This document shows, in pieces, positions 1 through 8,853 of a stretch of DNA of 43,090 nucleotides. Every line of letters starts with the position of its first letter. Position 1 is the first letter of the stretch. Made by a program: the position numbers and the translations under genes. The notes beneath the pieces were generated by a model. The model worked only from the letters and a program-made list of their open reading frames with translations, ran no database searches and was not told the DNA's origin. Source of the stretch: Aphelidium insulamus (lineage: Eukaryota > Aphelidiomycota > Aphelidea > Aphelidiaceae); contig JAZDSV010000081.1 in the NCBI GenBank assembly GCA_036784855.1, positions 1 through 43,090 of the forward strand. Direction: 5' to 3'.

Positions 1-2655
1 CTCATCATCAGACCGCCTGTTGACAGTCAGTTGTTGGAAGTTGTTGTTGACAAGTTCTTTGAGAATTTCCGAGGTGAAGTAGTCGTAGCTTTTTTGTTCA
101 ACTGCGCCCAACTGTTCGTGGTCGCCAACGAGAATGAACTTGACGTTGGTATTCAACTTGATTACGTACAGAACCTCATAGACTGCGGCACTGAGCATGC
201 TGTACTCATCAATTATGATGTGGTCGTATTTTCTCGCAGTCTTCAACACCACGTCTTTGCTGTAGCTCCCATTGATGTCAATGCCAAAGAATGAATGCAC
301 TGTTTGTCCATTTATCAGCTTGGCAGCTTTGTTGGTGGTTGCCAGCAGTGCATAGTTGTCCAGTCCTTTAACAATCTCCTTTATTTTCCAAGATTTACCT
401 GTACCTGCTCTGCCGCACAATAAACGCTCAGGGCCAGTGCATTCATCGTTCCAGCTTGAAATTGGCAAAAGGAAATGATAATCATTGCAAAAGGGAACAG
501 ACACGGTGTATTGGTCCGGTAGATTTTCAGTACGATAATTGCCGACTCCCAGACTACAGTGCACGTCACGTCCATCTTCAACTACAACACAATCGGTCTT
601 CAACTTGACAAGCCGACCTCCAGCGGCTTTTGCTAGTTTGTGAAGCATTATGCAGCAATTGTCAATTACCTGCCAGTAAATGGGAATGCTGTTCTCGTGT
701 AATGGTGTCTCCTTTTTGGTAGCGATATGGTACAACTGGGGACAGTCCGGATAGTTGAAGTATACGGTGTTCTTGTCCTTGTGGTAATACCTTACGGCGT
801 CGTTCACTGAGCACACAAATCGGTCCTTTTGAGTACGCTTTGACTTTTTGTTCAGGCAGCCAATGAAACAGTTCATCATCTTTTTCGGGTTTTCGCACTT
901 GGTGAAGATTCTATCCACAAACGCGTTGAAATAATCAGCTGGCAAGAGATAGCTGGGAATGATTTCGTACTTGATGTTATAGTCAATTTTCTCACCAGCA
1001 GCGTATTGCAGTAGTCCCATCGAGTACCAGCCATTCCCACGCAGTGGAAAGTAGTTTTCCGTTTCCACAAAGAAGAACCCGTCCTGTATATGTCCACTGT
1101 ACGCACGTATCTCATCAAACACACAATAAACACTCCACGGGTTTGCATTATGTGTACTCAGACAGGCGGAGTGGCACTTTTGAATATCAAATGACTTCAA
1201 CCTAGCACTAGTATCTGGCACATAGAAGGTGTGGTCGAATGGACGTTTGACGTGATTAAAAAACACGTCTCGTGCTTTGGCATTGAATGTACTGTGTGTT
1301 CTATTGTCTTCTCGATACGCATTGAATGCTTCATTCACCAGATGGATGAGATTCTGATTTCGAAAGGGAATTGACAAGCTTTCTGCATTTCTGCGTGCTA
1401 CTTCGTAGTCTTCATTGATGCTGATTGTCACGTTGTTCCTGTAGTCTAGGCGTGAAATACAACCTGCATACCCATTAGTCTCATATATTGTTTTCTCAGA
1501 CACGAATAGTTGTTTTACTATTGGAAGTAGTGTTTTGACATCAGTGAACACGACATTCACATTGGCGAGGCCATTAAGGTCTTCTGGATTCACCAATGTG
1601 TCTTCAGCGGACTTGTTAATCTTGACTGCTGCATCAGACTTGCCTTTTATTGTGAACTTGGATTTGTTTTTACTCGCAAAGATACTTTTGCGTAGTGACT
1701 GGTCTACAACTGGGTACATGTGATTGTTTGCAACAACATACACCAATGAAGTCAACTTGTGGCTGCGCTCAGGAGGTGCATAGTGATAAAACACGTTGTA
1801 GTCCATGTCCAATGCGTACAACGAGACGCAGAATCGCTTACAGAAACCGGCTACTTGTTTTGTTGACACGCCTGCAGCAGCACTGGATTCACCAAATATT
1901 TCCAACAAAGTGCGCTTAGTGATACTATTACTACCGTACGTATTGAGCAGAAACTGATAAACACAGTCATTATCAACAGCAACATTTGGCTCTGCTTTCA
2001 GATAGTGATAGTTCACCACAGTGCCAAACATCCTCTCACTCTCCAATGGCTGTGGATTGCTCGGTACATTCTCAGTGGTGTATACTATGCGTTTAGTACG
2101 CGTTCGATACGCCAGCCTTCTACAATATTCCTTGCTAACAGCTTCGAGATGAGATTGGACGTCTAGAAGCCCAATATCTCGTATAAAGCCACCATGGTCA
2201 CGTTCCTGTTCACTATCATCACAGTGAGTAACATACGAAATATTGTAGTGAACATTGACTAAATCAAGGCATGGGTCTTCCATTTCAAATCTTTTAGGAG
2301 GTGCATTGTCACCTTCACTGGTATCTGAACGTCGGCGTTTGCGCACAATTCCCCCTTGTACATAGTATCCACCACGCTCCATTTGCTCAATGACCCGCGG
2401 AGTGGCCTTGATGAAGTCGTTGCTCTTGGTGAGAATGAACCCCGGTACAAGTTTAACGCGTCGTTTGCGCACCAACTTTGCAAGCACAGCTTTAACGGCC
2501 TTCTCATCGATATCACTGTCCGTGTACACGTCCGATTTAGGATTGAGTCTTCGGCGCTTGTATCGTAGCCCCAACTGACCATCATTGTATACCTGGAAGT
2601 AATCAATGGCGCTGTCGTCAACAGTTTCAAACAGGTTGTGTTTGGGTTTTTTCAT
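1..2655 (-). CDS. PolB-like / SF1 (Pif1-RecD type) helicase fusion, virus-like, 3' end outside window
   Basis: An uninterrupted frame of 885 codons starts at the ATG at 2655 and leaves the window at base 1 without a stop. The C-terminal part shows SF1 helicase motifs: Walker A GRAGTGKS (about residue 748), Walker B IIDEYSM (about 814-820) and GDHEQL (about 844), the order and spacing of Pif1/RecD-like helicases. Upstream, three stretches resemble family-B DNA polymerase motifs: A-like FDIQKCHS (about 489), B-like KKMMNCFIG (about 590; family consensus KxxxNSxYG) and C-like LKTDC (about 685), where the first aspartate of the usual DTDS is lysine. So the polymerase part may be inactive or a variant. 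No intron is visible, unlike the host genes. The family identity of the helicase is firm; the polymerase reading is inference. Later helicase motifs must lie beyond the edge. Likely role: replication of a viral or mobile genome. Confidence 0.72.
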   Translation of the reverse strand, partial: MKKPKHNLFETVDDSAIDYFQVYNDGQLGLRYKRRRLNPKSDVYTDSDIDEKAVKAVLAKLVRKRRVKLVPGFILTKSNDFIKATPRVIEQMERGGYYVQGGIVRKRRRSDTSEGDNAPPKRFEMEDPCLDLVNVHYNISYVTHCDDSEQERDHGGFIRDIGLLDVQSHLEAVSKEYCRRLAYRTRTKRIVYTTENVPSNPQPLESERMFGTVVNYHYLKAEPNVAVDNDCVYQFLLNTYGSNSITKRTLLEIFGESSAAAGVSTKQVAGFCKRFCVSLYALDMDYNVFYHYAPPERSHKLTSLVYVVANNHMYPVVDQSLRKSIFASKNKSKFTIKGKSDAAVKINKSAEDTLVNPEDLNGLANVNVVFTDVKTLLPIVKQLFVSEKTIYETNGYAGCISRLDYRNNVTISINEDYEVARRNAESLSIPFRNQNLIHLVNEAFNAYREDNRTHSTFNAKARDVFFNHVKRPFDHTFYVPDTSARLKSFDIQKCHSACLSTHNANPWSVYCVFDEIRAYSGHIQDGFFFVETENYFPLRGNGWYSMGLLQYAAGEKIDYNIKYEIIPSYLLPADYFNAFVDRIFTKCENPKKMMNCFIGCLNKKSKRTQKDRFVCSVNDAVRYYHKDKNTVYFNYPDCPQLYHIATKKETPLHENSIPIYWQVIDNCCIMLHKLAKAAGGRLVKLKTDCVVVEDGRDVHCSLGVGNYRTENLPDQYTVSVPFCNDYHFLLPISSWNDECTGPERLLCGRAGTGKSWKIKEIVKGLDNYALLATTNKAAKLINGQTVHSFFGIDINGSYSKDVVLKTARKYDHIIIDEYSMLSAAVYEVLYVIKLNTNVKFILVGDHEQLGAVEQKSYDYFTSEILKELVNNNFQQLTVNRRSDDE

Positions 2656-2974
2656 CTTATACTTTAAACAGAGATAATCAATTTTTAGATAATCAATTTG
2701 ATTTTAATAAACCCCCACAATCATTTGATTTCGTTGTAGTTTCTTTTACATTGAATTTTACAGTGAGACAGTGTTATATGATTTTACAATGAACTCTTTT
2801 GACATTGAACCAAGAAGCAAGTTTTTCTGTTGCCAAAAAACCCCAAATTAAGTGGCATCTGATGTTGTCAAATTTACCGATTTGTTGCCGAAAATAGAAT
2901 CTAGTGCGAGGAGCTAAAAGAGGCTCGTCTATTAGAATTTTTCTTCATAGAAATTGCTGCGTGCGTCTTGAAAA
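2656..2974. promoter_or_regulatory. AT-rich divergent intergenic region with 11-bp direct repeat
   Basis: This 319-bp AT-rich gap separates the leftward helicase gene from the rightward small gene. Upstream of the helicase ATG, the 11-mer AGATAATCAAT occurs at 2672-2682 and 2688-2698, repeating at 16 bases. It is a candidate promoter element by position only. No other gene is seen here. Confidence 0.35.
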
Positions 2975-3382
2975 ATGAACTTCTACGGAGAATTAGTAAA
3001 ACAAATGACCGGTATGGCTACCAAATTCAAGAAGGTTGCAGAGGGCTTGGAGAAATACAAAGAAGCTTTTCAGTGGACCATGTCCGATCCCAGAAACCGA
3101 GCCAAAGTAACGCGATTGGACGTCGAGACCCATCTCAAGTATTGTTTTTACATCAAACACTTGCTAGAGATGCACATTGCATGGGTGAATCAACTGTGTT
3201 TTGTCCAGGACCACACGACGAACCAACCAATGACGGACCCACAAATGCGCCAGCAGAGGACTGCCGGAGACAGCAAAATGGCTGCAATTGAAGTGCCTCT
3301 CTTCTTGGCTACTCGTCCATATGATGCTGATGATGTCGGACTCACTGAACCGATGGATGCCATGCACATTGTAGACTTGTAG
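2975..3382 (+). CDS. orphan 135-aa protein beside the virus-like helicase
   Basis: An intronless frame begins at ATG 2975 and ends with TAG. The protein is 135 residues, starts MNFYGELVKQMTG, is lysine-rich in its N-terminal third, and has no signal peptide or membrane segment. I do not recognise the family. It lies head-to-head with the polymerase/helicase-like gene and is followed by a perfect hairpin and an AATAAA, so it looks like an expressed unit of the same element. An overlapping frame at 2968-3291 is judged a shadow because it lacks a matching 3' signal. Confidence 0.55.
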   Translation: MNFYGELVKQMTGMATKFKKVAEGLEKYKEAFQWTMSDPRNRAKVTRLDVETHLKYCFYIKHLLEMHIAWVNQLCFVQDHTTNQPMTDPQMRQQRTAGDSKMAAIEVPLFLATRPYDADDVGLTEPMDAMHIVDL

Positions 3383-3440
3383 TCCCATGTCTCATATTCT
3401 TACCGAAAAATCACCAAAAAATACTTACACATATATACAT

Positions 3441-3467
3441 GTACGCGTGTACTCTCTACACGCGTAC
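3441..3467 (+). terminator. perfect 11-bp hairpin downstream of orphan gene
   Basis: Arms GTACGCGTGTA (3441-3451) and TACACGCGTAC (3457-3467) are perfectly complementary around a 5-base loop CTCTC. The hairpin lies 59 bases after the stop of the small gene. In mimivirus and some other large DNA viruses, transcripts end at such palindromes, so a 3'-end signal is plausible; that function is inferred. Confidence 0.5.
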
Positions 3468-3517
3468 CACCGATACCAAACAAGACGCACGCACAATTTC
3501 TGTCCCGGTTTCGGCTT

Positions 3518-3523
3518 AATAAA
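3518..3523 (+). promoter_or_regulatory. AATAAA polyadenylation signal candidate
   Basis: An AATAAA hexamer lies 136 bases after the stop codon of the small gene and 51 bases after the hairpin. It could serve as a host-type polyadenylation signal for the same transcript. Confidence 0.35.
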
Positions 3524-4166
3524 GTTTTTCCGGTAGCTGTAGTTTTAGAATGTGTCGGCCTTTAATTATTCGCAACAAAACAAGTTCTGATGTTCTGATT
3601 GGCTCAAAACTGGAAAAAAAGAGAATCCAAAAAACTATTTTTCGTTTCAGATTTGTGTTTCAGAGTTTTTGAACCAATCATATGGCAGAGAAGCATCCGG
3701 AAAGTTAAAAAGAGCAATCGCCTATAATATAGCAGAGTGTCCATTGATTTCAAATTCATTTGAATTAAAAATCTTTTCGAAGGAATGAACCGTGGAGCCG
3801 TGACGAACGGTTAACAAAGAGCGAAGACAAAAATCGAGCTGTGTTCAACTTTCATTTCAACACAAATTCACTTTGATGGAATTCTATGTAATTCCAGGGA
3901 ACGCGTCCGTTTTCGAACCTCATTTTGTGCCGGATTTTTTTCAGAGGCCGGATCCGTGATCTGTCCAAGCGGTCGGGTCGTAAAAAAACTTCTCAACTAC
4001 AATAATTCACAACCTGAAATTTAGAGTATATGTTGCCGATGGCATTCCAACATCATTCCACAGTATGAGACCCACTGACAGCTACCGGTGTTAACGAAGG
4101 TTTGAGTATTGAGACAATAAAGATACAATGATTCACCATTCAATATCACTAAATTCCAAAATTGAT
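3524..4166. other. AT-rich spacer without a convincing gene
   Basis: I see no supported gene here. It contains small palindromes, for example TTCAAAT/ATTTGAA arms near 3750 and GGAATT/AATTCC arms near 3876-3896, and the 3' flank of the leftward basic protein gene. An open frame at 4021-4305 on the minus strand overlaps that gene out of phase and is treated as a shadow. Confidence 0.4.
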
Positions 4167-4631
4167 TTATTCTGCTGACGGCTGCTTTAATGTAGCTGAA
4201 GACCGTGGACGCCGGGTTTTTTTGGAACCGGAAACACGCGCGACTCGACGAACAGGAGTGTAGCATGCACCCGTGGCTTTGCTGCGCTTCGTGCCCGTTG
4301 GACAACGCGCTTGCTTCGGTCCTTGCTTAACATCTTTACAGCCCTTGGCCTTGGCGTAATAGCGCTGTCCAGAAGGACATGGATGCGCTGGAGGTTTGCG
4401 TACAAGTGCCTTGCGGACCTTTAGAACGTATCGTCCAGTCGCCGGGTTGATAGTGTAAGCAGGGTCAGATGCTCGCTTGTTGACAATCTTGACCGTATTG
4501 ACACGAGCAGCAGCCTTGGGCTTGGAAGGGACAGCGCGAGTGGAAGGTTTTACACAGACTCCCTTGGAGTTGCGAACAGTTCCGACTTTCTTGCATGGCT
4601 TGGCCAACAGTTCTAAAATTGATTTCTGCAT
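4167..4631 (-). CDS. basic protein with three C-x12-C modules (viral 2-cysteine-adaptor-like)
   Basis: A 154-residue, lysine/arginine/proline-rich protein with an ATG at 4631 and no intron. Three evenly built modules end in cysteine pairs exactly 12 residues apart: C13-C26, C85-C98 and C110-C123, with CP(S/T)G-type starts in the last two. A cysteine-free relative (TINPATGRYVLK) sits at about residues 60-71. Such C-P-x-G...T-G-x-C modules are typical of the 2-cysteine adaptor domain of large DNA viruses, and NPxTGR phrases are common in their basic structural proteins. The tail (residues about 124-154) is strongly basic, which suggests DNA or capsid association. The assignment is by motif; the exact role is unknown. 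It supports a viral origin for the left end of the window. Confidence 0.6.
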   Translation of the reverse strand: MQKSILELLAKPCKKVGTVRNSKGVCVKPSTRAVPSKPKAAARVNTVKIVNKRASDPAYTINPATGRYVLKVRKALVRKPPAHPCPSGQRYYAKAKGCKDVKQGPKQARCPTGTKRSKATGACYTPVRRVARVSGSKKTRRPRSSATLKQPSAE

Positions 4632-4999
4632 TTTTTGTATACGTGTATTATTGGATAACTTATAGGAATATTATAATTTTAAAATGAAAAGTGTACCTTC
4701 ACCATCGAGGTCCTCCATTCTCCATTCAGAAAGATAGACGGGTACCTGTTAATGACAAGAATCACCTTGTTCAACCGGTGAAACATTGCCAGATGTATGA
4801 AACAGCGACCTTTGCATACTCTGAGACGACCTTCATTTCCTGGATGATGTATGCGTCATTGCGAGGGTCGGTGTAAACAGTGTGCAACGGGGATTTCGTG
4901 AGTAGGCAGACCAGACGGTGGTGCATGGAATAACTGTCCGCATGAATAAGAGAGTGGGTGTATATCGTTAAAAAACATAATATTCGTAATCAATGAACA
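4632..4999. other. intergenic region between virus-like block and host gene
   Basis: The first part is AT-rich and upstream of the basic protein gene. On the minus strand, about 4758-4930 reads open with a plausible peptide (for example DPRNDAYIIQEMKVVSEY), but it has no clear start or splice partner. It could be a gene remnant. No firm feature is called. Confidence 0.3.
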
Positions 5000-6777
5000 T
5001 TAATTTTGAGTCTCGTTGAATTGATGGAACTGAACCAAGTACTCCTGCATAATCAAGATAGCGACGTCCCTGTCATCGACGTCAAGCAACCCACGAAGTC
5101 GTTTCTCCTCCTCGAAACTTATCCTCGTGCTGAAACAACTTTTGCGAATACCTTTGGCATGGTTCAACCAGGTGTGGGTAGGTAGGCAGTCAATGACTCG
5201 ATATTGTCCAACCTCATCCACAACTCTATGCATAATCATGAGTCATTGTTATCATCAAATGACTAAAGTACCGGTCAGTGGAAAACTCCGATGCTGCAAA
5301 CGGAATGCCCAGAATAGGGTCAATTCCACGCAACAGAACAATATACTCTTCCAACTCCTGTAGAGTCCAGACCCGAATGTCGTCAGTTATCACGCGTCGT
5401 CGTTTGGATGCAGATGCATCCGACAGTTGTTGGCGACGTTCAATGCTCTGGCTGACCCACAAGTTCTTGACCGCGCTCTTCATTGAAGCGGATAGACGGA
5501 AGTTTTTGTCGACGTTGCCGGCCTTGTAGTCACTCCAAACTTGACGAGCCACTTCCAAATTCATCGACAGAATCTTGTCCTTGACAATATCTCTCTCTTC
5601 CGGAGTCTTCTTCTTCATCATGCTACACACGTAAGCAATGTGTCAATATCAGGCTGACTTACGAGTTGTACCAATATGATACTCTTTGGATGACTTGCCC
5701 AGGCTCGTCGACAGCCCTGGAGGCGAACAATTTGTCCGGTGAGAACTTGGGCATACCCGTCTCACTGAAGAATTTCAGGACGGTGCCGGAGCGGATACAC
5801 TGAAGAGCTCCATCTTGTTCTTCAATCCAGGCAAGAGTCTCTTGCACAGTTTCATCGGACCATTCGACGTGAGCATCATCCTGAAGAAAGACCGTCACGG
5901 CGCCGTATCGAATCACCGAGAGAATAAGCGAGAGCGCCCCCCTTTTAGTCGGGCATCGACGCCACGGCTCATTGTGAATGAAGCTATTGACCAGAGCGTC
6001 TACAAATGCTGAGACTTCGATTTTCTTCTTTTCTTTAGCCTAAACAAAGTGTCAGTCAACTACTCAAAAATCAATAACCCGCCACCACCACCCGATTGAT
6101 GATAATACCGCAAATCAGGCGGGTGGGTGGTGGCGACGGGAAATAAAAGTTAAGCTTACCTTGGCGTTCTGACCTGCCAGCAAGCAACTTCCATGGTGTA
6201 GGTAGTTGTAGTAGTATCTTCCTTTGGCTTTGACCAGGCCATCTCCCTGCGTCCAATCCATCGGCTGTCCACACTCCTTGCATGGCCTGCTTTTCACGCC
6301 TGACTTGAGCTGACCATTGGAGACGAGTTTATCATAATTCTGTTTCGCTCGCTCTAAATGGTATCAGCATTACGTTTCAACGATTGCTTACCATTCAACG
6401 ACTCTCGTAAAATCGGAGCATGGCCAGAAGTGCCTGCTAGAAAATAAAAATTTAAAATATTGTGATATCGATTCGTACTCTGATGTGTATCAACATGGCC
6501 TGATAGAAGTTCCACGTCATCCAAACGATTTTGTCGCAGAGCAGGCGGAGTCGGCGGCATATATGTATGAACATCGCAATCATTTCCGAAGTCATCAATG
6601 CGATGCTTTCCGCTACATTTCATACTTTTTGAAGAGGAGAAGGAAAAGGAACCGTTGCCGACAACATCTATAGAGGATTAGCTCTGAGCAATCTGACCAA
6701 TAGGAACTAACCAGATGCGCCGCAAGAATCAGCTCGAGAATCACCACTTGAAACATCAATAAGCACAGGCGAATGGT
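5000..6777 (-). CDS. unrecognised multi-exon gene with a putative zinc-binding segment
   Basis: Splicing on the minus strand gives one continuous frame through exons 6712-6777, 6500-6667, 6392-6436, 6160-6353, 5663-6039, 5272-5622 and 5000-5225, ending in TAA. The 5' exon and start are not resolved. Introns are about 37-120 bases and mostly GT-AG; the one after 6500 appears to use a GC donor (GCCATG). The middle carries CKECGQPMDW followed by a histidine/cysteine pair (HHGSC), a possible zinc site. The C-terminal half is rich in charged residues with a KRRR stretch, suggesting a nuclear protein. I do not recognise the family. Introns and composition mark it as host rather than part of the virus-like block next to it. 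Confidence 0.6.
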
Positions 6778-7336
6778 CTAAAAAGTGAGTTCAAACAAAA
6801 AAATAACAGAATTGGCTTAGCGTTATCCATTGCATCTCATTCGGTAGTATCTCGCGTCCAAAGCTAGGCCATTCCGGTATCAGTTCACTGGTTGTGCTCA
6901 GGTGCGGCCGCTACCGCCTCAGGCACGCCGGTGGGTCCCAAGCAGGGCCATTGTGCCATATATGGCAGATATTAGCAGCCGCACCATCACTGCACGCACA
7001 GATGGTCGAGGGACCAGAGGCACGCCCAGCGGACAGTCTTCCCTCACACAGCATTGACACGGCCACCAGCAGAGCCAGGCATACCGGCAGACAGCTTCAC
7101 GCGCTTGATCTCGGAGTTCAACTGGGCGCGTTAGTCCGTGCTTCTATCGTGTATTCACGGTACCAAAGTCATCGATCTCCAATAGTCATTATTCTCCTGC
7201 GCGCGGAACATTTTTTTGTGAGAATGGAAAGAAAAAGCTGAAACGTGATGAATGACTTGATTTCTGATTCGTCAAGAGATTCTACGCGATACTATTATTA
7301 AATATATCGAATTTGCTCAGGGTTAACAGCTTCAAA
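6778..7336. other. spacer; probable 5' end of the leftward gene
   Basis: The minus strand upstream of 6778 stays open for about 100 bases (peptide ELIPEWPSFGREILP) and may be the first exon of the leftward gene, but I cannot fix its start or splice donor. The rest, up to the SAP-domain gene, shows no supported coding sequence. Confidence 0.3.
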
Positions 7337-7912
7337 ATGGACGCAAAGCAACAACAAGATGCACCAGAAAGTGCCGCGGAGCCTCGCTTCAGCACTCTTA
7401 ACGGACACAATTATTTCGTGGCTCCTGGCGCGACATTCAGCAACAACCATTCGTTCTTCTTTGGCTGTCGCAATCCTGTCGATGTCATGGAATTCCAGCG
7501 CCAACTAGCCGGCATCTACCCTCACCAACAACACGAGGCAGCCTCCGCCGGGCCTGATGCAACTGCCGCTGCCACTTTACCAGCGCATGTTGTTGGGTCG
7601 TTTCGTACGGAGAATGGCAGCAACGTCTATGTCAGCCGGGGTGCTACTGTCACCAACAACCACGCGTTCTATTATGGTTATCGCAATGCCGATGAGTTTA
7701 TTCAACTCCACAACCAGCTTGCCGTTTCCGGAGGAGGCTGTGCACCCACATCCAGCCAGCAAATGCCTTCCGCTGCACCGTCCTCGTCCCAGCTGGTACC
7801 GCCGACCCGGACACTCGTCGCAGACTTGAAGGCCGAGCTGTCGGCACGTGGTCTGTCAACTGTTGGTACCAAGAAGGAGCTGGAACAGCGCTTGCAGGAT
7901 AGCGAGAAATAA
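7337..7912 (+). CDS. SAP-domain protein with two internal NNHxFxxGxRN repeats
   Basis: A single-exon frame encodes 191 residues from ATG 7337; an in-frame upstream ATG at 7313 is possible but less likely. Two copies of a roughly 43-residue unit occur at about 18-60 and 88-130. Each has an N-G-x-N/H start, a G-A-T stretch, NNHSFFFGCRN or NNHAFYYGYRN, and a Q-L ending. A serine/proline linker leads to a C-terminal SAP motif at about 160-188 (LVADLKAELSARGLSTVGTK). SAP motifs bind DNA or chromatin. The repeat unit is not one I recognise, so the role is open: probably a nuclear DNA-binding protein. Confidence 0.7.
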   Translation: MDAKQQQDAPESAAEPRFSTLNGHNYFVAPGATFSNNHSFFFGCRNPVDVMEFQRQLAGIYPHQQHEAASAGPDATAAATLPAHVVGSFRTENGSNVYVSRGATVTNNHAFYYGYRNADEFIQLHNQLAVSGGGCAPTSSQQMPSAAPSSSQLVPPTRTLVADLKAELSARGLSTVGTKKELEQRLQDSEK

Positions 7913-8199
7913 ATTGGAGACATCATAAGAGCATAGGAGTATTACAGTGAATATATGTTGCCATTTGTCCGCTGTAAATGCTGCGTGAAATCACGCGTGG
8001 AATCCTGGCGTGTCACTAGTAGAGATGGGATAGAAATCCCGACAGCATTTTAGCCCAAGAGAGTAATTGGGAGAGTAAATGTGGAAGTAATAGTAGCGAC
8101 TATAAAACCGGGGGCGTGTATATGGGGGGGTAAGACATTGAAACGATTAGACTCATTTGGAAACGACACATTTTTTGCAACGATGTCTTTATACAGCTT

Positions 8200-8640
8200 A
8201 TGGCACCATATTTTGGCAAGATGAATGACTACAATTTTGATGAGCTGGTGGTTTTTCTGCATTCTGAGCTTGAAACCCATCATGAAAAATACATGCTGGC
8301 AAAGTCAATTTCTTCACGCTCGCAAGAGTTGAATGACTTCAAGTTTGCCTCATTCTTGACGAGATTTTCATCATTTTGCACATCGGCTGCGATAAAACAA
8401 TGCTCGACACTGCGCTGCTTGAAGCTGATGCTGGCCACAAGCGAATCCAACGTTGTCGGCAAATGTGGATCGGTTCGAATTCTTTATCGACATTTCTTAC
8501 ACAGGTATGCCGGAGCTAAAAGTGATCGATCAGGATTAGCTTCGAGTTTGAAAAGTATGATGCAATATCTCAATGATACTTTTCCAAATGAGAATCTACG
8601 CGACATATCTCCTGATACGCATCAACATCTCGGACTCTGA
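8200..8640 (+). pseudogene. truncated paralogue of the secreted protein gene at 8854-9968
   Basis: A 146-residue frame aligns with the C-terminal part of the next gene. Shared pattern: an F-D start, an acidic E-x-x-H stretch, D-x-K-x-ASF-x-x-RF, then C, K-Q, LR-x-(F/L)K and LA. It lacks the signal peptide and N-terminal half of its neighbour. It may be a truncated paralogue, or a gene whose upstream exon I cannot see. No obvious indel interrupts it. The family is unknown to me. Confidence 0.5.
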
Positions 8641-8689
8641 CTGAGTAACAAACGGTATGTAGAACCTATAAAATAGATTCAGTCATGGT

Positions 8690-8740
8690 ATTGATGCTTT
8701 TCCGAACGAGAATCTACAGACATTCTCCTGATGTACGGTG
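8690..8740 (+). repeat. degenerate duplicate of the 3' end of the preceding frame
   Basis: The segment CTTTTCCGAACGAGAATCTA with following bases repeats, with substitutions and a small indel, the last coding stretch of the gene ending at 8640 (about 8578-8622). It is a remnant of local tandem duplication in this small gene family. Confidence 0.5.
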
Positions 8741-8853
8741 TCTTACTCAGCAAGAGTTATTTGCGCGTTTAAGGGGCTGCAGTTGATTCGTCCATGCAGC
8801 CAGGGAGATTTTTTTCACCTTTTCATTGAGCAACATTTATCAACTTTGTAATA

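Noticed and set aside
381-1148. Several short frames on the minus strand (66-90 residues) at the left end
   Set aside because: They overlap the 885-codon helicase frame on the same strand in other phases; the long frame has motifs and no stop.
4758-4930. A small minus-strand gene upstream of the basic protein
   Set aside because: The open stretch has no convincing start, splice site or family match, so it is only mentioned as a possible remnant.
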